From the NCBI GenBank assembly GCA_039810085.1, contig JBDHWG010000009.1, positions 124,001 to 188,000 of the forward strand: 64,000 bases of DNA, given 5' to 3'. The stretch is from JBDHWG01 sp039810085 (lineage in GTDB: Bacteria; Chloroflexota; Anaerolineae; Epilineales; JAHCIE01). Shown here one piece after another: positions 16,036 to 24,745 of this stretch. The translations under genes and the position numbers were made by a program. The notes beneath the pieces were generated by a model. It was not told where the DNA came from and made no database searches. It saw only the letters and a program-made list of their open reading frames with translations. Within the stretch, counting starts at the first letter, position 1. Every line of letters starts with the position of its first letter.

Positions 16036-17088
16036 ATGACTACTGGCTATGTTTATGACGCGCGCTATTTGGAACACGCCAGTCGGGGCGGCAACCACCC
16101 GGAGCGGCCCACCCGCCTGACAGCAATCCTGGATTTATTGGCGCGAACCGGCGTCCTCGCCAGGATGACGCCGCTGCACGCCGTCTCGGTCAGTGACGAC
16201 GACCTGCTGCGCGTGCATACGCCCAGCTACGTCGCCCAGATCCGTGAGTTCGCCCAGCGCGGCGGCGGCCTGCTCGACGCCGACACGTACGTTGCAGACG
16301 TATCGTACGACGTAGCGCGGCTGGCAGCGGGTGGGTGTGTCGTCGCCACAGACGCCGTCATCGACGGGCGGGTCAACAACGCCCTGGCCCTGATCCGCCC
16401 GCCCGGCCACCATGCCTTCGCCGACCGGGGCGAGGGCTTCTGCCTGTTCAACAACGTCGCCATCGCCGCCGCTCACGCGCGAACGCGCGGCATGACGCGC
16501 GCCGCCATCCTGGATTTCGACGTTCACCACGGCAACGGCACACAGGCAATCTTCTACGGCGAGCCGGACGTGCTCTACATCTCGACCCACCAGTGGCCGC
16601 TCTACCCCGGCACGGGACACTGGCGCGAGACAGGCTCCGGCAGCGGGCGCGGCGCGACCATCAACATCCCCTTCCCGCCGGGTGTCGGTGACATGGGGCT
16701 GCGCCTGGCCTGGACCGACGTCATCCGACCGGCCCTTGAACGCTTCGAGCCAGACATCATGTTCTTATCGGCGGGGTTCGACGCCCACTGGCGCGACCCG
16801 CTGGCGATGCTCCAGATATCGATGCAGGGCTACTACACGCTGGCGCAAGACGTGCTCCAGTTTGCGGACGAGCTATGCCGAGGCCGGCTCGTGGTCGTGT
16901 TGGAAGGTGGCTACGACCTGGACGCCTTGAGCTATGGCACGCTCGCCGTCGCCCGCGTTCTGCTGCGCGACCCGGCGCCCCTTTTGGATCCGCTGGGGCC
17001 GTCCACGTGGCCGGAGGAGGACACAGCGTCGCTGGTGGCAGCGCTGCGCCGCCTCCACGAGTTAGACCAGTTCTCAACCTGGTGGTAG
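16036..17088 (+). CDS. Histone-deacetylase-family protein (AcuC/HDAC-like)
   Basis: A 350-aa zinc-dependent deacylase of the arginase/HDAC fold. Motifs are complete: HPERPTRL at the N-terminus, RPPGHHA, GFCLFNNVAIAA, the zinc-binding ILDFDVHHGNGTQ, and SAGFDAHWRDP, with LEGGYDLDAL at the C-terminus. In bacteria such enzymes remove acyl groups from protein lysines (AcuC) or from polyamines (acetylpolyamine amidohydrolases); the sequence alone does not separate these. It is a single-gene unit with its own promoter. Confidence 0.92.
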   Translation: MTTGYVYDARYLEHASRGGNHPERPTRLTAILDLLARTGVLARMTPLHAVSVSDDDLLRVHTPSYVAQIREFAQRGGGLLDADTYVADVSYDVARLAAGGCVVATDAVIDGRVNNALALIRPPGHHAFADRGEGFCLFNNVAIAAAHARTRGMTRAAILDFDVHHGNGTQAIFYGEPDVLYISTHQWPLYPGTGHWRETGSGSGRGATINIPFPPGVGDMGLRLAWTDVIRPALERFEPDIMFLSAGFDAHWRDPLAMLQISMQGYYTLAQDVLQFADELCRGRLVVVLEGGYDLDALSYGTLAVARVLLRDPAPLLDPLGPSTWPEEDTASLVAALRRLHELDQFSTWW

Positions 17089-17116
17089 CCAAGCGCGGTC
17101 TCGCAGAATACATAGG

Positions 17117-17190
17117 AAACGCAGAGACGCAGAGACGCAAAGGGAAAAGTCAGGAATTCTTTCTTTGCGCCTCTGCGCCTTTGCGTTTGC
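17117..17190. repeat. Imperfect inverted repeat with CGCAGAGACGCAGAG core
   Basis: The left arm (AAACGCAGAGACGCAGAGAC..., 17117-17144) is matched by TTTGCGCCTCTGCGCCTTTG (from 17164) on the right, with a 16-nt A/T-rich loop. This word occurs as a dispersed repeat in many environmental bacterial genomes. It lies between the deacetylase stop and the NfeD gene; the rest of the 250-bp gap shows nothing clear. Confidence 0.6.
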
Positions 17191-17338
17191 AGATTTCGCA
17201 GCGCAAGCGGCCGCGTGTCGGACGCTTGTCGGAAGGCTGTGGGCAGAAGGGATAAGTATTTGCCGCGATTCGCGTCATAATATTAGCAGCGTCTCCTTCG
17301 GGTGCAGCATCGCTGCTCTAGCGGGAGGAAGTAAATCA

Positions 17339-18049
17339 ATGTGGCAAGCAATTTCAGCATTCCTGGCGATCCCGACCGTCGCCTATCTGCTGCTCATCCT
17401 GGGCATCAATTCCCTGCTGTTCGAGTTGGGTAGCCCCGGCATGGGGTTCGCGGCGGGTTTCGGCGGCGTGTGCATCGCCCTGGCCCTCGTCGGCCTCAGC
17501 ATCCTCAACGCCAACCTGGCCGGCCTTGTCCTCATCGCCCTGGCTTTCGGCCTCTTCGCCCTCGACATCAAAGCCGCGAGCCACGGCGCTCTGACGGCCG
17601 GTGGTCTCCTGGCGATGATCACCGGTTCCATCCTGCTGTTCAGCACGGCCAACGCCAGCCTACCCTGGCTCGCGATTTTCGGCGCTTCGTTCGGAACGGC
17701 GGCGGTGTTCATTTTTCTCGTTCAGGCGGCCTGGCGCTCCCGCTTGCGGCCCGTCGTGACGGGGAAGGAAGCGCTCATCGGCAAAGTGGGTGAGGCCCGC
17801 ACCGAGCTGAGGCCCGAGGGCAGCGTGTGGGTGTACGGCTCACTCTGGCACGCCGTCTCGCTCGACGGCTTCATCGGCCAAGGCGAGAAAGTGCGGGTGA
17901 TGCGAGTCGAAGGGCTAACCCTATACGTGGTTCCAGCGGCTGAACGATTGGCCGCCGCAGCGCCATCCCCGGTGTTGACGGCCTGGCCTTATCCACAAGA
18001 AACCAACGGTATACCGTCCCAACATCAAGAGGAGAAGGATCATGAGTAA
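17339..18049 (+). CDS. NfeD family membrane protein
   Basis: A 236-aa protein with the NfeD1b layout: four to five membrane helices (about 10-135) followed by a C-terminal OB fold (about 145-205: GKEALIGKVGEARTELRPEGSVWVYGSLWHAVSLDGFIGQGEKVRVMRVEGLTLYV). The ATG at 17339 is preceded by GGGAGGAAG; a longer frame from 17165 runs through a repeat and is not credible. No ClpP-like protease domain is present, so this is the short form. It overlaps the downstream slipin by 8 nt; NfeD and SPFH proteins usually work as a pair in membrane microdomains. Confidence 0.9.
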   Translation: MWQAISAFLAIPTVAYLLLILGINSLLFELGSPGMGFAAGFGGVCIALALVGLSILNANLAGLVLIALAFGLFALDIKAASHGALTAGGLLAMITGSILLFSTANASLPWLAIFGASFGTAAVFIFLVQAAWRSRLRPVVTGKEALIGKVGEARTELRPEGSVWVYGSLWHAVSLDGFIGQGEKVRVMRVEGLTLYVVPAAERLAAAAPSPVLTAWPYPQETNGIPSQHQEEKDHE

Positions 18050-18890
18050 TCTTCTTGGCGGCATGAGCGTTTTGATTTGCGTCGCCCTCGTTGTCCTCGT
18101 GCCCCTGATTCTAAGTTCAATTCGCGTTGTGCAGGAGTATGAGCGCGGTGTCATCTTCCGCCTAGGACGCCTGGTAGGTGCGAAAGGCCCTGGCATCTTC
18201 ATCATCTACCCCTTCATCGACAGGATGACCAAGATCGACCTCCGCGTGTTCACGCTGGATCTGCCCTCTCAGGAATGTATCACGCGCGACAACGTGACGG
18301 TCAAGGTGAGCGCCGTCGTCTTCTACCAGGTCTTGGACCCCGCGCGGGCCGTCGTCGCCGTAGACGACTATCGCCGCAACATTTTCCAGGTCGGTCAGAC
18401 AAGCCTGCGCTCCGTCCTCGGTCAGTCGGAGCTGGACGAGCTTCTGGCGCACCGCGACAAGATCGACCAGCAGGTGCAGGACATCCTGGACAAGGCTACG
18501 GAGCCGTGGGGTGTGAAGATTACGTCGGTGGACATCAAGGACGTGGAACTGCCGCAGAGCATGCAGCGCGCCATGGCTCGCCAGGCCGAGGCCGAGCGCG
18601 AGCGCCGCGCCAAGATCATCAGCGCCGAGGGCGAGTACGCTGCGTCGCAGCAGCTCTCCGAGGCGGCGCGGGTTCTGGCGACCCAGCCGGGCGCGCTCCA
18701 GCTCCGCTACCTCCAGACCCTGGTCGAGATCGGCGTCGAGCATAACTCGACAATCGTCTTCCCGGTGCCGGTCGATATTCTCGAAGGTCTGTCGAGCATG
18801 ATCCAGAACCGCTCAGGCAATGTCCCATCGGCCCAGCGTCCCCCGCTGCCGCCGACAGACGGCGGCGCGGGTACACCACAACGGTCGTAA
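18042..18890 (+). CDS. Slipin (SPFH/Band 7 protein)
   Basis: A 282-aa stomatin-like protein: one membrane helix (about 8-28), then VVQEYERGVIFRLGRLVGAKGPGIFIIYPFIDRMTKIDLRV and the rest of the Band 7 domain (about 30-190), and a coiled, Ala/Glu-rich stretch (RQAEAERERRAKIISAEGEYAA). It ends in a Pro-rich tail. Slipins oligomerise at the membrane and, with NfeD, are thought to organise microdomains and membrane protein turnover. It is the second gene of an nfeD-slipin operon ended by a strong terminator at 18909. Confidence 0.93.
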   Translation: MSNLLGGMSVLICVALVVLVPLILSSIRVVQEYERGVIFRLGRLVGAKGPGIFIIYPFIDRMTKIDLRVFTLDLPSQECITRDNVTVKVSAVVFYQVLDPARAVVAVDDYRRNIFQVGQTSLRSVLGQSELDELLAHRDKIDQQVQDILDKATEPWGVKITSVDIKDVELPQSMQRAMARQAEAERERRAKIISAEGEYAASQQLSEAARVLATQPGALQLRYLQTLVEIGVEHNSTIVFPVPVDILEGLSSMIQNRSGNVPSAQRPPLPPTDGGAGTPQRS

Positions 18891-18908
18891 CACAAATCGA
18901 CCATGCGA

Positions 18909-18945
18909 CCAGGCGGGCGACAATGTTGTCCCCGCCTGGTTTTTA
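18909..18945 (+). terminator. Intrinsic terminator after the slipin gene
   Basis: CCAGGCGGG (18909-18917) pairs with CCCGCCTGG (18931-18939), with an inner GACAA-TG-TTGTC stem, followed by TTTTTATTAT. Confidence 0.85.
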
Positions 18946-18952
18946 TTATGAG

Positions 18953-18980
18953 TTGCCTCGGCCATGAACTGTGCTATACT
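18953..18980 (+). promoter_or_regulatory. Promoter of comEA-like gene
   Basis: TTGCCT at 18953-18958, 16-bp spacer, TATACT at 18975-18980; the ATG at 19013 follows GGGGGAG. Confidence 0.6.
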
Positions 18981-19012
18981 CCGCTCAAGCAGCATGACCT
19001 GGGGGAGCGTAT

Positions 19013-19669
19013 ATGGGTAGGCCAGGCCTGGCAATGCGGCTGAGCGTGGTCGTTGTGACGCTTGTTATCGGCGTCGGCGCGTGCCTGCCGGCCGGCCGAT
19101 CCGAGCCAGCGGGCAGCAAAGTTGACTTATCCTCATCGGCCGGCTCGGTCATTCGCGTCGAGACGCCGCTCCCGCCGCCGACGGCCACGCCTCGGCCCTC
19201 GCCTTCTCCCCTCCCGACCACCATTACCGTTTACGTCAACGGCGCAGTCGCCCACCCTGGCGTCTATACCCTACCCGACGGGAGCCGCGTCGTGCAGGCG
19301 CTGGACGCGGCGGGCGGCCTGACTGACGCCGCCGACGCAGACGGCTTGAACCAGGCGCGGCCGCTGCGGGACGGTGAGCAAGTCTACGTTCCAGCGCGGG
19401 GAACACCACCCCCTCCCCTCGTTGGCTCCGCCAGCGGAGCGGCGCCCAGCAGCAAGGCCACTGCCCCCGCAGCGCGCATCAACTTGAACACGGCCAGCAA
19501 GGAAGAGCTGGATACACTGCCGGGCGTCGGCGCCGTGTTGGCAGAACGCATCATCCAATATCGGGAGAAGAACGGGCCATTCCAGCGGCCGGAGGATTTG
19601 AAGAAAGTGCCGGGCTTCGGGGGGACGAAGCTGTACGAAGGGCTGAAGGACCGCATCACAGCGCCGTGA
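19013..19669 (+). CDS. comEA: ComEA-like DNA-uptake receptor
   Basis: A 218-aa exported DNA-binding protein. An N-terminal hydrophobic stretch ends with a possible lipobox VGAC (Cys24), then a Pro-rich linker, an SLBB domain (about 66-125: ITVYVNGAVAHPGVYTLPDGSRVVQALDAAGG) and a helix-hairpin-helix ComEA domain (about 155-216: INLNTASKEELDTLPGVGAVLAERIIQYR). This is the layout of the ComEA receptor that hands extracellular DNA to the ComEC channel; a ComEC gene lies 2.4 kb downstream on the same strand. It has its own promoter. Confidence 0.9.
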   Translation: MGRPGLAMRLSVVVVTLVIGVGACLPAGRSEPAGSKVDLSSSAGSVIRVETPLPPPTATPRPSPSPLPTTITVYVNGAVAHPGVYTLPDGSRVVQALDAAGGLTDAADADGLNQARPLRDGEQVYVPARGTPPPPLVGSASGAAPSSKATAPAARINLNTASKEELDTLPGVGAVLAERIIQYREKNGPFQRPEDLKKVPGFGGTKLYEGLKDRITAP

Positions 19670-19681
19670 GCCAAGAACAGA

Positions 19682-19713
19682 GGGGGGATCACTGTCTAAA
19701 CAGTAATCCCCTC
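19682..19713. terminator. Hairpin between comEA and the CAP-domain gene
   Basis: GGGGGATCACTG and CAGTAATCCCC pair, with one mismatch, around TCTAAA, between two convergent genes. No long T-run follows. Confidence 0.5.
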
Positions 19714-19748
19714 ATGTTCACCATATGCAGTTTTCGAAGTCGCCCTGC

Positions 19749-20420
19749 TTAGCGTTCGCGTGCCTTTTCGACATCCGGCAGGAACGTGCGCGGCCGCATG
19801 CGCGTGGCGATTTCGGGCGGGAATGGCGTCGGTGGAACCGTTGGTGTCGGCGTCACCCGTGGTTCAGGATATGCCGATAGGACGGGGGTGGCGGTGGCTG
19901 TCGGCGCCGGGGGGGGCAAGGGGTTGCCCGACACGCCCACTTCGACAACCCAGTAGTCGGTGTAGTGCGTGCCGTTGCGAGTCGAGTGGCCCACACCAAT
20001 CCAGTCAAGATCGGGGTACATCAAAATCTCGTGGTGGGGCGGGCTGCTGAACCAGGCATTGACGGCGGAGTCGGCGGTCGGGTTGCCCGCCGTGAGAACC
20101 TCGCCGAGAACTTGAGGCTCGAAACCAACATCCGTCACGCGGCTCCAGAAGGTACTGCCATCAGTACCGTCGTGGCCGACAAAGTCGTGCTCCACTTCAT
20201 CGTCGCTGTGTCGCTGAGCCGCGACATCCAACCGTGGGTCGTGCTGCAGGGGATGGACTCCATTGCGCACTCGTTCCTGGTTGATTAGTTCTATCACTCG
20301 GCGAATCTCGTCTGGATTAGAGGCATGCGCGGGAATAGTCCACGCCCAGACAAGAACAACGATCACCAATAGAACCAACAGCAAGATGCGCGGCGGTGGC
20401 ACTTGCAGCGGTGTCTGCAT
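19749..20420 (-). CDS. Secreted CAP-domain protein (SCP/PR1, YkwD-like)
   Basis: A 223-aa exported protein: membrane anchor or signal peptide (about 10-33), then a CAP domain (about 38-165: IRRVIELINQERVRNGVHPLQHDPRLDVAAQRHSDDEV, FVGHDGTDGSTFWSRVTDVGF, VNAWFSSPPHHEILMYPDLDWIGVGHS). The HS-D-E-H-H set of the CAP cavity can be recognised. A Thr/Pro-rich tail follows. YkwD-like proteins are common in sporulating and filamentous bacteria; the biochemical role is unknown. It runs against comEA. Confidence 0.88.
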   Translation of the reverse strand: MQTPLQVPPPRILLLVLLVIVVLVWAWTIPAHASNPDEIRRVIELINQERVRNGVHPLQHDPRLDVAAQRHSDDEVEHDFVGHDGTDGSTFWSRVTDVGFEPQVLGEVLTAGNPTADSAVNAWFSSPPHHEILMYPDLDWIGVGHSTRNGTHYTDYWVVEVGVSGNPLPPPAPTATATPVLSAYPEPRVTPTPTVPPTPFPPEIATRMRPRTFLPDVEKARER

Positions 20421-20579
20421 AGGCGGTCTGACCTCGCTTATAGGGGGTTTATCTCGTACTGCCTATATGTTTAACGAACTGCGCACGCTCAGGATTATGC
20501 CCTTGGTCGGGATTTATTCTAAAATGGGGGCAACCTGAACGTCCTGTATTGTATCCGAAAGTGGGACAATCGACAAACC

Positions 20580-22082
20580 ATGAGCGCTTCAACGCCTGCC
20601 TCTATTCTCCATCTGTTCGTTGCCTCTGTCGAACGTACACCAGACGCGCCTTGCCTTATCTGGCAGGGACAGCCTATTCGCTACGAGATGGTCTACAGCG
20701 CCGCGCTGCGTGTCGCTGCGTGGCTGCGGGAGCAAGGCCTGGCGGACGGCGAACGCGTCGCCCTGGCCCTGGACAGCAGCCCGACTTTTGTCTATGCCTA
20801 CCTTGGCGTCGGGCTGGCGGGCGGCGTGGTGGTGCTGGTCAACGCCCAGTATCGCGCCGCCGAGCTGACCCATCTGCTGACCGATTCGGGCGCGGCGTTC
20901 GTTCTCGGTCACGGCCCGATTCTCGACGAAATCCGCGCCCTTCAGCCGGACCTCCCGTTGCTACGCCAGGTCTGCGACTGCGCGCCCGGCGCGAGGCCAC
21001 TTGCGCCGGTTAGCCGCCCTGCTGCTCCAGTGTCGCTCCCCATGCCTGACAAGCTCGCCTTGCTGGCCTATACGTCGGGCACAACGGGCCGCTCCAAAGG
21101 CGCGATGCTCACCCACGGCAACCTGGCCGCCAACATCACCGCCGTCATTCAAGCATGGCATTGGACGGCGGCCGACCGCCTACTTCTTACGTTGCCCTTG
21201 TTCCACATCCACGGCCTTGGCGTCGGACTGCACGGCACGCTCGCCACGGGCGCAAGCGCCGACCTGCGCCCGCGCTTCGACCCGGCCGAGGTTCTCACCG
21301 CGCTGCGCGGCGGCGGCATCAGCCTCTTCTTCGGCGTCCCGACGATGTATGCCCGTCTCCTGGCCGTCGCCCGGGGCAGCGCGCCGCGCACCGGGGGAAT
21401 GCGATTGTTCGTCTCCGGCTCGGCTCCGCTCAGCCCGGAGGTTTTCGAGGAGTTCCAGCGTGTCTTCGGCCACACGCTGCTCGAGCGCTACGGCATGACC
21501 GAGACCGGCATGCTCACCACCAACCCGCTCGACGGCCCGCGCCGCCCCGGCACGGTGGGCCGCCCGTTCCCGGGGCAGAAAATCCTTGTCGGCGAGCCAG
21601 GCGCCCCACTGCCCCCATACCAGGTTGGCGCTGTGTGGACGCGCGGGCCGAACGTGTTCCAGGGCTACTGGCAGCAGTCGGAGGCCACGGCCGAAGCATT
21701 CCGCGACAGCTGGTTCAACACGGGCGACCTGGGCTTCTTGGACGAAACGGGCGTGTTGACGCTTGTGGGGCGCGGCAAGGAGCTTATCATCACCGGCGGC
21801 TTCAACGTCTACCCGCGTGAAGTCGAGGAGATGCTGCAAACGCATCCCGGCGTGGCTGAGGCCGCCGTCATCGGCTTGCCGGATGCGGACCTGGGCGAGC
21901 GGGTGGTTGCCGTCGTCGTTCCCCACTCCCCCGCGCCCTCGGCTGAGGAGCTCATGGAGTATTGCCGCGCCCGACTCGCGCCGTACAAGAAGCCGCGCGA
22001 GGTGCGCTTTGTGGCCGCCCTGCCACGCAATGCGATGGGGAAGATTCAGAAAACCGTGCTTCGGACCGACCTGCTGAAATAG
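20580..22082 (+). CDS. AMP-dependent acyl-CoA synthetase, MatB/ACSF3-like
   Basis: A 500-aa adenylate-forming enzyme. It has the P-loop-like AYTSGTTGRSKGAML, the LFHIHGLGVGLHGTL segment, the A5 motif YGMTETGML, and the A7-A10 motifs WFNTGDLGFLDETG, GRGKELIITGGFNVYPREVEEML and a final lysine near MGKIQKT. The loops around LPLFHIHGLGVGLH and FFGVPTMYARLL, and the LFVSGSAPLS...ERYGMTETGM block, are close to malonyl-CoA synthetases (MatB/ACSF3), so malonate or a related diacid is a reasonable substrate guess. No malonate decarboxylase or carrier gene is nearby. It is 12 bp ahead of comEC. Confidence 0.85.
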   Translation: MSASTPASILHLFVASVERTPDAPCLIWQGQPIRYEMVYSAALRVAAWLREQGLADGERVALALDSSPTFVYAYLGVGLAGGVVVLVNAQYRAAELTHLLTDSGAAFVLGHGPILDEIRALQPDLPLLRQVCDCAPGARPLAPVSRPAAPVSLPMPDKLALLAYTSGTTGRSKGAMLTHGNLAANITAVIQAWHWTAADRLLLTLPLFHIHGLGVGLHGTLATGASADLRPRFDPAEVLTALRGGGISLFFGVPTMYARLLAVARGSAPRTGGMRLFVSGSAPLSPEVFEEFQRVFGHTLLERYGMTETGMLTTNPLDGPRRPGTVGRPFPGQKILVGEPGAPLPPYQVGAVWTRGPNVFQGYWQQSEATAEAFRDSWFNTGDLGFLDETGVLTLVGRGKELIITGGFNVYPREVEEMLQTHPGVAEAAVIGLPDADLGERVVAVVVPHSPAPSAEELMEYCRARLAPYKKPREVRFVAALPRNAMGKIQKTVLRTDLLK

Positions 22083-22094
22083 ACACGTCTCACT

Positions 22095-24674
22095 ATGCCG
22101 CGCCCCGTGCTTGTCGCCGCCGCCTGGCTCGGCGGGTTGGCTCTCGTCGTCTGGCTCGATCCGCCGTGGATTGTGCCGGCGGGCGTGGCTGCCCTGGCAA
22201 CGCTCATATGGGTCATTTTGGCCCAGCGTCCCTCGAAAGCCAGTGAGCATCGCCTCCCGCTCGCTTTTGCCTGTGCCCTCGCTCTCACGGCGGCCCTCGC
22301 GGCGCTACGCCTCATCATCGCCGACTGGCGGCCCGCCGCCGAGCCGTGGCAAGCCCTTGTCGGGCATGAGGTAGCCCTGCGCGGCGTGGTAGACGACGCG
22401 CCGGATGAGCAAGGCATCTGGACGGTCTTCCCGCTGGCCGTCGAGTCGGCGACGCTGGACGATGCCCCCATCATCGACACTGGCTTGTGGCAAAGGGATC
22501 TGCCCGGCTCCCTGGCATCCACGCTCTGCCGGGTCACGCCGGCCCGCGTTTGCGCCGGTCGAGTGTGGGTACGCGTGCCAGGCGCTCCCCATGTCAGCTA
22601 CGGCGAGCGGGTTGCCCTCACGGGTAAAATCGGCGAGGTACGCGACTCGGAGCGCTTCTCCTACCGCGAGTTCCTGGCGCGGCGCGGTGTCCTGGCGAGC
22701 ATAGACACGTCTCACGTCAGCATCATCCCCGGTGTGGGCGGCGTCTGGGCGCGGCGCATGGCGCTGACGGTCCAGCAGCGGGTCGAGACGGCCATCGACG
22801 GCATCCTCCCGCCGCCGGAGTCCGACTTGCTGGCCGGCGTCCTGCTCGGTCTCAGCCGCAAGCTTCCGGATGACGTGATGGAGGCGCTCCGCCGGTCGAG
22901 CCTCTCCCACATCGTCGTCATCTCCGGCTACAACATCACCATCCTCGTCGGCTTCATCTCTGCCCTGTTCCTGTTCGGCCAGCGCGCCGCGTCGCGTGTC
23001 GCCGACGATGATAGCGTCTGGTCGCAGCGGATGGAACGTGGCCTGCGCGCCGTCATTGCGCCCCGCGTCGTCATGTGGACGACGCTCCTCCTGCTCGTCG
23101 TCTATACCCTGCTCGTTGGCGCCAGCCCTTCAGCGGTGCGGGCTGCCCTCATGGGCGCGTTCGTCGTCTGGGCCGCCGCCGAGGGCCGCCCGTCGTCCGT
23201 GCTCATCGCCCTCGCGCTCTCGGCTCTGTTCATCACGCTCATCTCACCGTGGGCCGTCGTCGACGTTGGGTTCCAATTGAGCTTCGCCGGAGCTTTGGGC
23301 ATGATCGTCCTGGCGACGCCGCTGGACAGGGGCCTCATCCACCTGACGCGGCTGGATGGTCGGCGCGGCCGAGGGGCACGGCTTGCCCGAGGTGTCGTCG
23401 CCATCGTCGCGGCGACGATGGCCGCGACGATCTTGACCGCGCCGCTCATCGCCCTCTACTTCAGCCAGGTCTCGCTCGTCGGGCTGCTCGCTAACGCCCT
23501 CGTCCTGCCCGCGCAGCCCGCCCTCATGCTCCTGGGCGGCATCGCCACGGGCGCTGGCCTGGTCTGGCTGCCCCTGGGCCGCGCGCTGGCCGTCCTGGCG
23601 TGGCTCCCGCTGGAGTGGACACTACGGATACCCCAATGGCTCGCCGCGCAGCCGTGGGCCGCGGTTGACGACATCAGCCTTTTCGTCCCCCAAGTAGCGA
23701 TATTTTATGTCATTGTCGCCGCCTGGGTGGCCTGGCTCAGCCTGCCCGACCCCACGCCTCGGCTGCTCGCGTTCGCCCTCCCCCATCAGGCCAAGGACGC
23801 CTCCGCCGCTGAGACGACGACATTCCAGCCCATCGTCACCAAACCCATTCGGCGGCTCGGCCCACGACCGGATGACCCCGCCAGCGACCCGACCCGCCAG
23901 CGGCTTGGCCGCCGGGTGCTCGCTGGTGCAGCGGTGGCCGTCATTGCGGCTGCGGTTGGGGTGTGGTGGCTCGGGCCGGGTCAGATCGACGGACACCTGC
24001 GCGTGACGGTGCTGCCAACCGGGAACGCGGTCGTCGTCCGAACGCCGTCCGGCGAGCGCCTGGTGGTTGGCGGCGGAAGCGACGCGGCGGAGCTTCAAGC
24101 TGCGGTCGGGCAGGCGGGCGCGCCGTGGAGCCGTGAGGTCGCCGTCGTCGCGGCCTCACGCGCCGACGCCGCGAGCCTCAAGCCACTCGTCGCTCTGCTA
24201 CGGCGTTATGATGTTGCCCAAACCATTGCGCCGCCGCTGCCCCGCTCGTCGATGGGCGCGGAGTGGGATGCGGCCATCGAGGCGGGCGGCAGCCCTACGT
24301 TGGCAGCCCGGTTAGGCACTCGTATCCGGCTTCCCGACGGGGTAACGCTCGAAGTCGTTGGCGGCGACGACAGCGAAGGTGAGGTGGCCTACCGTCTGAC
24401 GTATGGTGGCGTGGGGTTCCTCCTCGCGGGTGGCCTGCGTCACCCAACGAGCTTATCTCCCGACGTGGTGGCAGTGCTCCTGGTCAGCGGACACGCCGAC
24501 GACACCCTCGCCGCCGACCTCCAACGCGCCGCGCAGCCCGCCCTGAGCATCATCCACGGCGATGGCGGCATCGGGCCGCGATTGAGCGGGCAGGTCATGC
24601 GGTTGGGCGAGGGGCAGCGGGCAGTCACGCTCACGACAGATGGCGAAAACCTATGGGTTGATCCACTGCCCTGA
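22095..24674 (+). CDS. comEC: ComEC/Rec2 DNA-uptake channel with degenerate metallo-beta-lactamase-like domain
   Basis: An 859-aa polytopic protein. Residues 1-210 hold the first helices and the DUF4131/OB-like external region, and 235-560 the Competence domain with about ten helices (SHIVVISGYNITILVGFIS, GASPSAVRAALMG, DVGFQLSFAGALGMIV). The C-terminal 230 residues align in layout to the metallo-beta-lactamase-like domain (VTVLPTGNAVVVRTPSGERLVVGGG), but the zinc-binding HxHxDH signature is missing, replaced by VVAASRADAASLKPL. ComEC imports single-stranded DNA during transformation; here a nuclease role of the last domain is unlikely. Confidence 0.9.
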   Translation: MPRPVLVAAAWLGGLALVVWLDPPWIVPAGVAALATLIWVILAQRPSKASEHRLPLAFACALALTAALAALRLIIADWRPAAEPWQALVGHEVALRGVVDDAPDEQGIWTVFPLAVESATLDDAPIIDTGLWQRDLPGSLASTLCRVTPARVCAGRVWVRVPGAPHVSYGERVALTGKIGEVRDSERFSYREFLARRGVLASIDTSHVSIIPGVGGVWARRMALTVQQRVETAIDGILPPPESDLLAGVLLGLSRKLPDDVMEALRRSSLSHIVVISGYNITILVGFISALFLFGQRAASRVADDDSVWSQRMERGLRAVIAPRVVMWTTLLLLVVYTLLVGASPSAVRAALMGAFVVWAAAEGRPSSVLIALALSALFITLISPWAVVDVGFQLSFAGALGMIVLATPLDRGLIHLTRLDGRRGRGARLARGVVAIVAATMAATILTAPLIALYFSQVSLVGLLANALVLPAQPALMLLGGIATGAGLVWLPLGRALAVLAWLPLEWTLRIPQWLAAQPWAAVDDISLFVPQVAIFYVIVAAWVAWLSLPDPTPRLLAFALPHQAKDASAAETTTFQPIVTKPIRRLGPRPDDPASDPTRQRLGRRVLAGAAVAVIAAAVGVWWLGPGQIDGHLRVTVLPTGNAVVVRTPSGERLVVGGGSDAAELQAAVGQAGAPWSREVAVVAASRADAASLKPLVALLRRYDVAQTIAPPLPRSSMGAEWDAAIEAGGSPTLAARLGTRIRLPDGVTLEVVGGDDSEGEVAYRLTYGGVGFLLAGGLRHPTSLSPDVVAVLLVSGHADDTLAADLQRAAQPALSIIHGDGGIGPRLSGQVMRLGEGQRAVTLTTDGENLWVDPLP

Positions 24675-24745
24675 ACTTGCCTGCGACGTTAACCTCGTTT
24701 ATACTCTGCCCTGTTGCATCATCCTCGATTTGCGTGAGGCTCCCC

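Noticed and set aside
21180..22250. A 356-aa minus-strand frame opposite the acyl-CoA synthetase
   Set aside because: Shadow frame of a well-supported gene; no domain recognised.
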